DNA of 26,752 nt, from contig NC_049983.1 in the NCBI RefSeq assembly GCF_000003815.2, forward strand, positions 21,183,282 through 21,210,033, in the 5' to 3' direction. Made by a program: the position numbers and the translations under genes. Below, in pieces: positions 9,568 to 19,906 of this stretch. Each line of letters opens with the position of its first letter. Position 1 is the stretch's first letter. The notes beneath the pieces are model-generated. The model ran no database searches. It was not told the DNA's origin and was given only the letters and a program-made list of their open reading frames with translations. This DNA comes from Branchiostoma floridae (lineage: Eukaryota > Chordata > Leptocardii > Amphioxiformes > Branchiostomatidae).

Positions 9568-9619
9568 CAATCATTGCAGGTCGGCAACGTGAGTTGTCCT
9601 GCAGTACTGACAATGATTG
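9568..9619 (+). repeat. Hairpin CAATCATTG ... CAATGATTG
   Basis: A 9-bp perfect stem (9568-9576 with 9611-9619) with an inner 4-bp stem (CAGG 9577-9580, CCTG 9598-9601). It lies in the presumed 3'UTR of the 9009-9224 transcript. Confidence 0.5.
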
Positions 9620-9856
9620 ATAAAGGTCGCTCCTGACCCATGCAACGTCCTTGATGCAACCAATGCCGATTGCTCCTCATAATCACAATGGCAATGGCAT
9701 GTATTATTGGCGTTCACAACTTTGACAATAATTGTCATAATGTGTTTGTCAGATCAACCTCCTTGGTCATATGAAATGGAAACAATTCAAGTGCTTTTCA
9801 TGTTTATTTGTCTCATGAGGAGTTTGTGTGATGTGTAATCTATATTTTGTACATGG

Positions 9857-9862
9857 AATAAA
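9857..9862 (+). terminator. Polyadenylation signal AATAAA
   Basis: AATAAA preceded by tgtacatgg, with an A-rich run beginning about 18 bases later (9880-9886). It would end a plus-strand transcript containing the 9009-9224 ORF, giving a 3'UTR of roughly 650 bases. Confidence 0.45.
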
Positions 9863-10272
9863 GTTCAGTAAAAATCTTTAAAAAAAGAGCTAGAACTGTA
9901 TGGCTCTTTTGCACATATGGTATCTATGACATACTAGTACATACATGATACATCTGTGTATTGTGATTTGTTACATGTTTTTATGCTTTAGTTACACAAT
10001 TTCTTGTCAACTGGGGCTACAAGGCCAGTGTCTTTTAGTTACATTTATCATTATTTTCTGGACAAATACTGTTCTACAAGTAGTTGTTACACAAGACATA
10101 CAAATATAACGAGCTATAATACTGTTTCTTCACATAGCATTAGAGAATCATGAGCCAGCAATAAATTGAACTTGATCTGTCTATCATCATCATCGTCGCA
10201 GGCTACTTGCCCGGACCAGGTCCACTTTCTCCTTCCAATCTGTCTATACCTACCCATAAAGTGCTGGTACTT

Positions 10273-10278
10273 TTTAAT
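10273..10278 (-). terminator. Candidate polyadenylation signal ATTAAA for NUDT16
   Basis: The variant hexamer ATTAAA on the minus strand lies about 130 bases past the NUDT16-like stop codon (10406). It is the nearest acceptable signal; a canonical AATAAA on this strand appears only further away, near 9803. Confidence 0.35.
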
Positions 10279-10405
10279 AGAAGATAGTCAGCTACACAAT
10301 ATGTTATGGAATTAAAATGTGGAGGGGCTACTCCAGCTGCAGCAAGTTCAAGTTTGAACTTAATTGAAGACAACTCTTAGCTCCCCCATTTGAGGCATCT
10401 CCTGG

Positions 10406-10597
<192 letters not shown>

Positions 10598-10974
10598 CTA
10601 GGGCACAAGTGAAAGATGTCTTTAATTGTACATTCAGGTGTTTTTACCATCCTACACAACATACATTTAAATCTAGAACTGTACTGGTATGTCACACAGA
10701 ACTTTCCTGGTAAAATTATCTATATGTCCAACTTCAAGTAAAAGCATAATGACAGTAAGATCCTTATATCAGTACAACTTGGGCTGATGTCCATAAATTT
10801 TGAGGTCACAGCTGCAGCACCCCCAGTTTTGCACAGTTTTGATATACAGCAGTGTGTTGCATTGGGGGATGTTGCATTAGATATGATTTTTGGCAGATAT
10901 ATGTGATCTGGTGGAATTATGTTCAGAGACCTTAGAGACATAATGTTTTGAAAAACACACAAAACTTCTCCCAC

Positions 10975-11241
10975 CTCCAAACCATGATCCTTTGCTGTGG
11001 TTGCAGCAGTCTCAATCTGTCTGATTTGCTCCGGTGTTACCTTTTTTATGTAAAAATGACTGACAAAATTTTGTTCATCGTGTACTTCAGTCACTGCCCA
11101 GTCTCCCTCCGTAATCCCACAAAGTCTCACATCCAAACCCATCTCTTCCTCCAGCTCTCGGTTCAGTCCTGCCTCCAAACCTTCCTCCAGGTTCACAAAT
11201 CCTCCAGGAAAACCCAGACGCCCATCAAACCGCATCTGCAT
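10975..11241 (-). CDS. NUDT16: NUDT16-like Nudix hydrolase, exon 2 (Nudix box)
   Basis: 89 codons, phase 0 at both ends, from acceptor CTGTAG|ATG to donor GAG|GTGGGAG. It begins MQMRFDGRLG FPGGFVNLEE and carries a complete Nudix box: G(FVNLE)E(GLEAGLN)RELEEEMGL fits GX5EX7REUXEEXGU, with the metal-binding glutamates intact. It ends TTAKDHGLE, matching the ATRAKDHGLEV of NUDT16. The family removes caps from U8 snoRNA and other RNAs and hydrolyses (d)IDP/ITP-type nucleotides, mainly in nucleus and nucleolus. The loop between GGFV and the box is two residues shorter than in human NUDT16, giving canonical Nudix spacing. Reading on through the donor gives a spurious 173-codon ORF. Confidence 0.95.
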
Positions 11242-11809
11242 CTACAGTGACAGGAGACAGGATGGAGTAGTAGGATGATAGAGTTGTATACATATACAAA
11301 CATGGTTTTTATGCAAACATGGTTTTTCAAATACAAGTGCTGCATTATTTTCAGGAGGGTAAGTCAGTTTAGGTAGGTAAAATACTGGCACTGCTTTTTC
11401 TAGCAACAGCCACCTAGTCCTAGGTACCTGACTTCAAGTGCCAAATCTGATGGAGGCCTCGGGCCTTGTTGGAGATAGATCAGGACTACAGGCTGGAAGT
11501 TCGGGGACACTCTTAACGCTGATGTTCGGACGTTAAATTTAGGATTAGGCCGTGTAGGTTGTATCAGAATATAGGGGATCGTAACATATGGGGGTCGGGA
11601 CGTAGGGGTGTTGCCGGAAGTTAATAATGTAACGTTAATTGTTGGAACGCTATATAATCGTTACAGGCATTTTCTGACATGCACAATTCCCACTCCGTAT
11701 CGTTGGTATCAGCTAACAATATCTGCAAGGGGATTCAACACCACCAGGGTTTGAGTCTAGTTACATGTATGTAAACTTTAATCGCCCCGCCCCCTAATAA
11801 AAGCCTTAC

Positions 11810-11941
11810 CAAAACAGTGTGTCGCACTGGAATTCTCCCGAACAATTTGTCCTCGTTAGGAGCGTGAAACATCGCGTGGCAGGCATGTTTGTACCGTGTG
11901 AGCTTTACAGCCTCGGATCTCGGGACAGCACGGCGAGCCAT
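11810..11941 (-). CDS. NUDT16: NUDT16-like Nudix hydrolase, exon 1 (N-terminal)
   Basis: 44 codons from ATG at 11941 to a donor TTG|GTAAGG (11809-11808). The start sits in an ideal Kozak context, GCCGCCATGG, and is the first ATG of the match. It reads MARRAVPRSE, then YKHACHAMFH APNEDKLFGR IPVRHTVL. This matches vertebrate NUDT16 ([27 protein letters not shown]). Together with exons 2 and 3 it gives a full-length 196-residue enzyme with all key residues. The exon lies in a locally CpG-rich stretch that probably contains the promoter. Confidence 0.95.
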
Positions 11942-12300
11942 GGCGGCTTTCCCTAGTTCGCTCCTGCACGTAAGTCACGTACGTACTGTCTGTTGCTCTA
12001 GATCTAAGCTCATAGGTGTGACGTAAACATTGAAGTACCAAAGGCTTCTGCGCTCTCTAGCGGAAAATTACAGAACTGTTTCACTAGCCTGTCTTCACTA
12101 TTATAGACCTGTTTACTCAACGATACCAAGGCTTAAAGTTACGTTCGCGTTTATCCGTGGAAGTTGCCGTTGCTTGTCGAATGTCGACTACACAAATGCA
12201 TACGGATCGCCGATGTATGCCGACAGCGGGCGACTTTTGGGCCGTGTTAGATTCTATGATACATCCTATGCATAAAAGCAACATCCTGACCTAAAATGAA
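11942..12300. promoter_or_regulatory. CpG-rich divergent promoter region
   Basis: The stretch upstream of the NUDT16-like start has many CpGs compared with its AT-rich surroundings. It holds a self-complementary acgtacgt near 11977, a CRE-like TGACGTAA at 12019-12026, and short plus-strand ORFs. One of these starts at ATG 12180 and encodes MSTTQMHTDR and onwards for 37 codons. A bidirectional promoter serving NUDT16 and a plus-strand gene is the simplest reading. No TATA box was identified. Confidence 0.4.
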
Positions 12301-12560
12301 AACACATTTTTGCACGTCGGTTCCAAACTTAACTTCATCATCAGCTGGTGTTATTAACGTTACACTCAAATTAATGTTGCACAAACAAGTAAAAGAAAGT
12401 GCATTTTGGAACGAGCATGATTACGCACAGAGCTGGCCTTGGTGCTGAAAGCTGTCCAGTGACGATTGTGGCAGCGAAATTTTTAGTTCGTCTTATTCTA
12501 ACCTCGGTTCGTCAGAATTCCTTCCATTTTCATTCTTTTCTTTAAAGTATCTCCTAACAG

Positions 12561-12616
12561 ATACAAATGAGTGATATCCCTTTTGGATGTCCAATCTTGG
12601 CCAAGGATTTTCTTCT
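12561..12616 (+). CDS. Candidate internal exon of unrecognised plus-strand gene
   Basis: 56 bases between a strong acceptor (pyrimidine-rich tract ending ctcctaacag) and a strong donor (gtgagtag). Only one frame is open: IQMSDIPFGC PILAKDFLL, entering in phase 0 and leaving in phase 2. No family is recognised. On the opposite strand a reading frame (12499 to about 12650, LLTEENPWPR and onwards) is also open, so the strand is not certain. A 25-base candidate exon at 13043-13067 (frame CSYIHGLE) would restore phase to the exon at 13127, but its donor is weak. Confidence 0.35.
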
Positions 12617-12710
12617 GTGAGTAGTGCTTGCCCAGATGAACGAAGACTAGGGGGTAGGACTGAGGTGTGTTTCTCATATAGAAAGTAGCCTATTACATGT
12701 ATTGTCATTC

Positions 12711-12885
12711 TATACAGAAGTGTTGTCCATTATCATAGTTTCATACAGAACTGTTGTCCAGTTTTAATGGCATAGTAGGTTCATGAAACTGTTGCCCAGC
12801 GTTAATGTTCACATAGACCCATACAGGACTGGCTGTTATCTGATATTCATGATATCAAAGGTCCATACAGTACTGTTAACAAAAG
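12711..12885 (+). repeat. Diverged minisatellite, units of about 35-40 bp
   Basis: Repeated variants of (c)atacag-actgttgtcca-ttaat-cata occur at about 12711, 12742, 12782, 12820 and 12865. Substitutions and indels blur the period. It lies between the two candidate plus-strand exons. Confidence 0.6.
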
Positions 12886-13126
12886 CCTAATTTAGTTTTA
12901 ATCAAATATGTATTTGTGTCTGGAGTAGCTATGCTCATGCTACATGGACAAAATATTTTGGCAGTCACAATATAAACAATTCACATTCTTATGTCTTTGT
13001 TCATTGGTTTATACCAAAATGCGGAGAATGCCATTCAACTACAGTTGTAGTTACATCCATGGACTGGAGGTTTGGAACGCATACTGCTTTCTTATTTCTA
13101 TATTGTTAAGAATCCCTCTAGTCCAG

Positions 13127-13210
13127 GAGATTGACAGAATGGATGAGACACACCAAAAGAAATCAAGAGATGTAATGAAGTATGTTATAGAGAACTTTAA
13201 TGAAACATAA
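13127..13210 (+). CDS. Candidate terminal exon of unrecognised plus-strand gene
   Basis: It starts after a good acceptor (ctttcttatttctat ... ccctctagtccag) and reads EIDRMDETHQ KKSRDVMKYV IENFNET before TAA at 13210. The peptide is charged and helix-like, as expected for a genuine C-terminus. The upstream part of the same frame (from 12944) is less protein-like and is probably intron. A plus-strand AATAAA lies at 13765-13770. Identity unknown; it is assigned with the 12561 exon only by strand and proximity. Confidence 0.35.
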   Translation, partial: EIDRMDETHQKKSRDVMKYVIENFNET

Positions 13211-14640
13211 GGATACATTATGGTATCAATAATTGGATTACATATACATGTACACTTATTAACATCGACAAATTCAGAATTGCACCCATTATTTCCTAAA
13301 ATTAGGTATTTGGCCCCAACATTGTATGTCTTATATAACCAATACACTATTTTAACAGAGTTCTACACATATACAGGTGCAGGCCTTTGGTCTGCTTAAT
13401 ACTCGCTCTGCTGTTTTGCACCATTGGAATGAAGAACAGATCTATTGTGGTCTGCCCTATTATTAATTTATTGTCACCTTTTTACAGTCTGCACTTGTCA
13501 TACCTTGCTGGGTCCTTCCCTCTCCCAATCCCCAAATACAGTCAACCTGTTTCAGTGACTGGTTTGTATTACACATCACCTATGTGATGGGTCAAGGTAG
13601 TTCCTGAGGGGTGTGTGACACATAATGAGGATTTGATGGCACAGCAGAGAAAAATAGCAGTATAAGAGCTGACACCACACCCCAATGTAGGAAATCTACA
13701 TCTTCCAATGAAATACATCTTCTATGGCCACACCCCCGAGGTTTACATTCAACAATGTGCTGAAAATAAAGAAAACTATTTGTCTGTAATAACTGACAGC
13801 AGCTGGTGCACTTAATTATGAACCTCCCCTTCCTGTGGTATCACACATCTCCATGTGTTGCATTTTTTTTAATAGTTCCAAAAGTTGTTACTGTTGCAAT
13901 TCCTTGCATAATACTTCACAGGAAGAAATTTAAAAAAAAAAATGGCTTTACAACTAAGGTTACAACTTTGAATAGCACATACTTGAAGCACACCATCTGT
14001 AATGTGTATGGACTTTCATGCTTGGTCTCAGACTATTTTTCCCTGAGGCCTAGAAAAGGAAATTGACATATATAGTACTAAAGAAAGATACAATGCATAC
14101 ACAACATTTAAATACATAAAACTGCTCTGCCCAAACTTTTACAGTAAAGCATAAGGTAAGCAGGAAAAAAATAGTACAGTGGGGGGAATAAATGCAATAT
14201 ACGTAATACATTGTATTGTTGTTAGTGCAGGTTTTATGACAGTAGCTTCAATATATCATACCCTACCTTACCTTAAGTACAGCAGCAGATAGCTTTAGTA
14301 AGACTTCAAAAGAGTACAGAAATACTCAGAAAGATTGTTCTGTATAAAGCTTTAAAGGAACAATAACGACATTTAAGGTCTATACAGAATTTTGCTCCAC
14401 TCTTGCAGTCGTGAAGAGTCGTGAATTAGAAGTGTCTTTCACACTTCTCACAATGATACACGACTCGCACAATAGAAACATTGTAAGTCCAACATATGGG
14501 AACACTGTCACAAAGAATGTGTGCATTAAATATCAGCACAGGTAGGAAGTTGAAAATGTCACCAGTACTGGCAAATTACTTCCACATCATGAATTGCTTG
14601 TGTGTGATATTGCTGGTTTACTCTCCTGGACGAAATGGCT
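13211..14640. other. Intergenic stretch, no gene seen
   Basis: AT-rich, with A-runs and weak inverted repeats (cctgaggggtgtgtg near 13603 with ccacacccccgagg near 13727). One structured foldback at 14416-14466 is listed separately. Short ORFs here lack splice or composition support. Confidence 0.5.
14416..14466. repeat. Two-stem foldback
   Basis: Outer stem GAGTCGTG (14416-14423) with CACGACTC (14459-14466), and inner stem AGAAGTGT (14428-14435) with ACACTTCT (14441-14448) around a 5-base loop. It is about 185 bases past the presumed poly(A) signal of the minus-strand membrane-protein gene. Confidence 0.6.
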
Positions 14641-14648
14641 ATGAACCA

Positions 14649-14654
14649 TTTATT
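14649..14654 (-). terminator. Candidate polyadenylation signal AATAAA for the membrane-protein gene
   Basis: Canonical hexamer on the minus strand, 344 bases downstream of the stop codon at 14998. Confidence 0.45.
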
Positions 14655-14997
14655 CCACACTGCGTCTGAACTTTGCACTTAAATGTTTGCATTACATTTG
14701 GCAAGCTTGCCATATATTTTTTTTCAGAAGCGAAATCTCACAGACTTCTGAATATCTGATCCCTGCATGTCACAAGTCCGGGAACAGGTTTGTACTTCTT
14801 CTTCCTCTTCTCCAAGTAGTGTACAGACACAGCTGTTCAACACAGAATGATGTTATAGCTCTTGATAAGTCTTATATTTTTCTTTCAGTCTCTTTCTTTT
14901 TGACTGACATCTTTCTTACAAAATTAGATATGATACACTGTTTTCAGAGACGACAGAAATGGCACTGTTGCCAAGACAACAAACTGTCGTTTTGCGG

Positions 14998-15133
14998 TCA
15001 GGATTGGTGTGACTTCTCTGAAACTGTGTGCAGTCTCCCATTTGGCAGGTGACTCCCATTTGGTAGGCCATTTCCATTGGGCAGGCCTGTACTGCTGTTG
15101 AAGTTTGTTCCATTTAGGTGACTTTTGTCTTGC
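14998..15133 (-). CDS. Unrecognised membrane protein, last exon (LPNG-repeat tail)
   Basis: It enters in phase 2 after a good acceptor (tgctttttccatgtgttccag), completes a TGG codon with the preceding exon, and reads 44 codons to TGA: QDKSHLNGTN FNSSTGLPNG, then NGLPNGSHLP NGRLHTVSEK SHQS. Three LPNG motifs come from a short in-exon tandem repeat (15035-15085). The tail is polar, rich in Asn, Ser and Gly, and low in hydrophobics, as expected for a disordered cytosolic C-terminus. Reading frames in the other two phases are open over part of this stretch because of the repeat, but only this one is reached by the upstream splice phases. Confidence 0.65.
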
Positions 15134-15318
15134 CTGGAACACATGGAAAAAGCATATATCAGTATATGCTTAGTACTGTCCCGCACAATTGTTTAAAAAC
15201 ATAGCTGAATATCTTATTCAAGATTGTAGATATCTATACAAACATTTGACATTCAAATATCAGTCCAACCTATGCTAAAAAAGACAAGCTGACATCAGTA
15301 GAAGAATCAGATACTTAC

Positions 15319-15376
15319 CATGTTGGTCTTTTGTTTAATACTGGGGAAAGTCTATTTTTGCAGCTGGCTGAAGTAC
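15319..15376 (-). CDS. Unrecognised membrane protein, penultimate exon
   Basis: 58 bases between acceptor TTTCATCAG|GT and a consensus donor ATG|GTAAGT. Entered in phase 1 from the transmembrane exon, it reads (G)TSASCKNRLS PVLNKRPT(W) and leaves in phase 2, which is exactly what the last exon needs. The peptide is basic and polar, fitting the cytosolic side next to a transmembrane helix. Confidence 0.7.
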
Positions 15377-15849
15377 CTGATGAAACAAAACAAATGCTCC
15401 TATGAGTGTGGAAGATACAAACATGACAACTGGTCAAGGCTATGGTAAAGAAGTGAACATCAATACCATTCAGATTGTTGCTATAAATAGGTACTGAAGT
15501 AGATTATGGGTATAGGAAAGGCACAGCAAGTGTACCAACAGGTGAGGAGAGGAATTTTCACTACCCAAATGTATGGATACACTTGGTACACTACACACAT
15601 GCACAATGTATACAGACAAAGGAACAGTGGACAGTCGATAGGAGGATCAGTACAGCCGACAGACAATACTTACTCTTACTGTAATTTGCCACCTCCTATT
15701 ACTGAAGCTATGCAAGAAAACAACACAATAGCTTCAGCATCAACAATGTCATATTGTAACTTGTAAGAGGGTTTTGGAACTATTTTCAGCTCCGGATTGC
15801 CAAAATACTCTACCAATCTTAATGCAGAGTACGGGCCATAATTTAGCTA

Positions 15850-16056
15850 CAGGGCAGAGCTGTCTCCAGCTTAAATTTTTCTGTCCCTCTCATTGTTTGG
15901 GAGCCCAAATTTTATTTCATTTTCTAAGTTAAATATGTCATTTTTAACAGTTTCATGTCATTTTTGGGATAGATGGGCTAAAATAATTTTCACCCCAACA
16001 AACAAACAATGTACTTCCGTCTCAGTACGGAAGGACAGGTCCCGGAGACAGCCCTG
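15850..16056. mobile_element. MITE-like element with inverted ends (GGAGACAG type)
   Basis: The left end CAGGGCAGAGCTGTCTCC (15850-15867) and the right end GGAGACAGCCCTG (16044-16056) are inverted repeats differing by an insertion. They enclose an AT-rich, non-coding core. No clear target-site duplication. It sits in the intron between the transmembrane exon and the 15376 exon. Confidence 0.5.
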
Positions 16057-16127
16057 CTACAGGGACAGAGGAATGAAAAGTCACCTTTCACTCCTACTTG
16101 GTGCGCATGAGTAGATGGTTAACTGAC

Positions 16128-16285
16128 CTTGTCGTCTGAACATGTCAGAGATGGAGGACCCGTGTCTCCTCCAGGCCAGCAGGATGAGGAGGATGTTGAG
16201 GAGGATCCAGCCCAGCGCCACCATGCACAGCTGCACCTGGTAGTCATCGGAGTTCCAGGCCTGCTGGATCAGGGACAGCACAGAC
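16128..16285 (-). CDS. Unrecognised membrane protein, transmembrane exon
   Basis: 158 bases from acceptor CTCTGCAG|G to donor CAAG|GTCAGT; it enters in phase 2 and leaves in phase 1. It reads SVLSLIQQAW NSDDYQVQLC, then a clear helix MVALGWILLN ILLILLAW, followed by RRHGSSISDM FRRQ. The RR just after the helix and the acidic NSDDYQ before it suggest that the C-terminus is cytosolic (positive-inside rule). GC content is far above the flanking sequence, typical of a constrained exon here. No family is recognised; small integral membrane proteins were considered without a match. Confidence 0.75.
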
Positions 16286-16785
16286 CTGCAGAGGGGAACA
16301 GCAACACATCAGGTCAGCAACTCTTTAGCATAGACTTGTACTTATTCAGAGAAACAAATGCATGATTGATTTAATTTGATTTTTATTAAGAAACTGGGCT
16401 AATCTTCCAAGGTTCAAAACAATCAACATGATACAACATACATTTTTTTTAAATAATGCTTTTTGGAAGGGTTTTGGTCCATAAAGATCTTCATGCTGTA
16501 GGTGGACCACCAACTTCTGAGGTACATGTAGCAGTGTTGATCTCTGGAAAGGTGCCATGTGACAGGAAGGCTTTTTTATAAAATAAATTATGTTCCTACA
16601 TTTTCCTCAGGAAAGACAAGTCTTGCATGTCAGAGATACAGGATGTCACATCAGCAAGCTGGCCCAAACAGACCAACAAACATCCCAATTGGAGCCACGG
16701 GGATGTATGTACCCTATCATTAAAAAACCACTTCACAGTTCACAAGTATCTCTGTTTCACAACACAACAGTCCCACACAACTTAC

Positions 16786-16886
16786 CTTCCCACACTGAAA
16801 AGGTTTGTCACAAAGGAGAAAATCAACAAACTTTGAAACATCTTCCATATCCTCATGATATGCATTACGATTGTTTTTCTCAGGAT
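16786..16886 (-). CDS. Unrecognised membrane protein, first hydrophobic exon (possible start)
   Basis: 101 bases from acceptor ATAATCAG|ATC (preceded by CCTTTTTTGG) to a consensus donor AAG|GTAAGT. It starts in phase 0 and leaves in phase 2, which matches the 16285 exon (AG+G gives Arg). It reads ILRKTIVMHI MRIWKMFQSL, then LIFSFVTNLF SVG. The three ATGs followed by basic residues and a hydrophobic run look like a signal peptide or signal anchor. A protein of about 143 residues (signal, a short outside segment, one TM, a tail) could therefore start at the first ATG (codon 8). The alternative is an internal exon with a second TM helix, fed by exons further right. Confidence 0.6.
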
Positions 16887-17506
16887 CTGATTATAACTAA
16901 CCAAAAAAGGTATTCCATAACAGGTTATGAGATTGCAGGGTCATCCTGGCTTTAACTTACATCCCACCCACCACTTACCCACACCTTAACCTGAGGAGGC
17001 ATCTAACCTTAAGTACACACAAGCTTAGCTTGCCCAAGGACTGCTGCAATTTAAACAGTGGATTGATTGTCCCCCGCTTGTCCTCTACATCAAACCCTGT
17101 GACACTGGTAAGGTTTCCTGTCTGCAGGAACAGTTGGGATAACAGTGGTGTCCAGTGTGCAGGGCTTCTATGTGGTTACTAGTTACGCCAGGCACTGTTA
17201 AATACAGTACACTGGACCACACTCTATGGCTGGGCTTCTTTGTGGCATCATACAGGAATCGTTGGAAAATTAGGGAACTGAAATTTGCCGACATAGCAGA
17301 TAGAAAACTGTCTGCATGAGAAAAAGTAAAATTTCAAACAGTTCTAATCCAAGCAGTTGCCATAACTATGATGCAACCAACTGGACCCTTACCTTTAGGA
17401 AATCTGGTATACGTAAGGGTACACACACAATGTTAGGTAGTACAGGTATGGCAAAAGAGGTAGTATAACATCAGAACCACAAAACTAACCCTGAGTACCA
17501 TCTTAC

Positions 17507-17546
17507 CAGGGCTGACTATAGGGAAATGCAACCTGAAGAGCTTTAC
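17507..17546 (-). CDS. Possible 40-bp exon (low confidence)
   Basis: Flanked by a strong acceptor (CTTCTTGCATTGCAG) and a strong donor (CTG|GTAAGA). Entered in phase 1 it reads KALQVAFPYSQP and leaves in phase 2. A similar short stretch at 18053-18076 (acceptor after a CT-rich tract ending GGGCAG, donor CAT|GTGAGA, frame FGDFHLT, phase 1 to phase 1) would link the 22-kb exon to it. Phase to the exon at 16886 is then not satisfied, so these may be chance splice-like sites. Confidence 0.2.
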
Positions 17547-18490
17547 CTGCAATGCAAGAAGGCCTTTTCCACAATCATCTGAACTTTACATACAGATGAT
17601 AACCTTACCAAGGGATAATCACTGTAGAGCAAAATGATGTCTACTTCACATATCACATGCAGGCCTGTTGTTACAGGCGTGATTTGCATAGAAATGTTTT
17701 GTTAACATCCATCACCTCGTCAAGCACATAAAACAAAGTTGGCTGATAAAGCGTACAGAGTAGAGGCAATAGATGCAAAACAAAACTGTATTTTCTTCTC
17801 ATTTAAACACGTATCAAATGCTGTCATTTTGTTGTTTGTACAAGGGCAAGCTAAACCAACCTAAAATCAATCTTAAAAAAAAATATGGTGACTCTAGCTG
17901 CTCACTTGTACTGAGGGCAATCAATCTAGTTTTCTACTGTGTAGATCAACCAAAAAAAATGGGAATGTCAAGAATCCAACATGTCTGGGCTCCCTCTGTG
18001 ACAAAAACATGCCAAGTTGACTGTCAGACTAGAAAGAGACTTTGTATCTCACATGTCAGGTGAAAATCTCCAAACACTGCCCAAAGGGAGGAACAGCAGG
18101 GTTCCTATGCTCATTTGTGGAGTTGACTCTGGACTCTGCATGATGCCTGTTCATGTAGGTCGTCATCTGAACACCAAGGCCCCACGCTGTGCACAAAACC
18201 AACTAACAACACGCCAACAAACATGTGCGACCCAGATCTATCATTTTGCAAAAATAGTGTCCAATCAGGCCACAGTGTTGTGGTCAAATATAACTTCAAT
18301 GTCAAGTATTTAGCGCTGCATTTTGCACACCATCCGCTGATTCTACAGCCATGATAAAGATAACAAACAGGTTACTGACCAATGGGTGGACATGGCATTA
18401 TCTGTGAAGTTCATCATCCTCAGTGTAGGTCACTGCCCTAAAGTTTAATAGCCTGTGTTATACAATCTCTTCTTGTCAGGAGCAGTATGG

Positions 18491-18607
18491 ACCTGGTATA
18501 GTGGCTGGGCAGGTTGCTAGGAGCATACAGGTTTTACCAAGTCAGGCTAACCGAGGTATAAGATGTGGGCAAGTTGCTTGAGCACAATTTTGGTCAGGTT
18601 ATGTAAT
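18491..18607 (+). repeat. 60-bp diverged tandem duplication
   Basis: Segments starting at 18491 and 18551 share ggtata-..-gggca-gttgct-gagca and a downstream gtcagg at a 60-base offset. Confidence 0.5.
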
Positions 18608-19860
18608 ACTGAAGGCAGGTCGGACAACAAACAGCAGGTAAACACCTTCCTGAAGAAAAATGGTCTACTGATCCAACGTTGGTTTGTGATATTTGTGAAA
18701 ATGCATATGGGTTCACATTCCATATAACCTATATTTGCATGCACCAAGGGCAATCACATGAATCCAGACTGCATGCACATTGAATGTACATGATGTATAT
18801 AAAATACAACACATTCAGTATCCAACCTCAGAAGTCCCCTGGGAAACTAGACTCCTAATAGGCTAACGCTTGGTCTTGGAAGGTACAGACTGCAATAATT
18901 TCGGGCATTTATAAACCTTAAAAATGTTTCTAAGATTCAAATAACTCAACACAATGTATCCTTTGAATAGCAGTGAAATTATTCAAACACAAGACATGCA
19001 TACCAGAGAGTCCAGTCAAATTGATACCATTCCATTGTTCAATCGCTGAGCCTGCACTGAAGGCTGATATTCTTGGGAAGACATCATACAAAATGTAGCT
19101 TAAGACATATTTCTATGGACAAAACAACTGAATAACCTGCACAGGACAACCTTTTACAATTTTAGTGGTGAGTCTGACCTGTACAGTTCTGTACTTTGTG
19201 CCTAGGGGCAGGCAGGAACTGCAGTTATTGCAGATGAATGAACTGTAGGCATGAGGTAACCACAGCTTTTTGATGACCTTACTAAAATTCTTAGAAACTT
19301 TTTTAAGGCTTAATACATGAGATAATGTGCATGATGCAGGCAATTTTAAAAGTGCAGAATATCAGTTGCAAAAGGAATGTTTTCCCAGTACTGTTTTAAG
19401 CAACAGTAGCATTTGAAACAGGGCCCGATTGTTGTACTGTTATTCTTGGTTGACTGCCCGGTATAATTACCAGCATTTATCGCCCTCAGAAACTCAGAAA
19501 CCAGTATGTAGTATTGTTTGCTCTGAAACCAGATATTTACAGCTGATTGATGATACATTAATGAGGGCCTGCATGCTTATTTTTGTGAGCGTATTTCAAT
19601 TCATCGTTAATTATGGGCGGCTTGCTTTAATTCAATGTTGACCTTTGTAGGTGAATTATTTGTGACGCATAATTAGCTGCCTTAAATCTACTTTGTGTAG
19701 ACATTCACCCTGTGAACAATAATATTCAACAATTATGCATGAAATTTCTAGACCTTAAATAAACACTGGCCTTGCTGGCCCCCTTGATTTTAATATAAGA
19801 GTTGCCAAGTCCAACTAAGTTTACTGTTGAGCATTCCCCAAATCCCCCCCATGCAGACCC
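18608..19860. other. Non-coding stretch, nothing recognised
   Basis: AT-rich intronic or intergenic sequence. ORFs of 65-76 codons occur on both strands without splice support or protein-like composition. Confidence 0.5.
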
Positions 19861-19906
19861 TCATGAATGTCACTGGTCGATGATAGATCATGCCCAGTGG
19901 CATTTA

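Noticed and set aside
10720-10974. C-terminal extension of the long Nudix ORF
   Set aside because: It is intron read-through past the donor at 10974; exon 3 at 10406-10597 supplies the homologous C-terminus.
14924-15142. Alternative minus frame with repeated tryptophans over the LPNG exon
   Set aside because: It is an image of the same DNA repeat; the splice phases of the two upstream exons lead into the LPNG frame.
17385-17395. Micro-exon before a GTAAGG donor
   Set aside because: Only 11 bases fit between the acceptor and donor and the phase does not match neighbouring exons.
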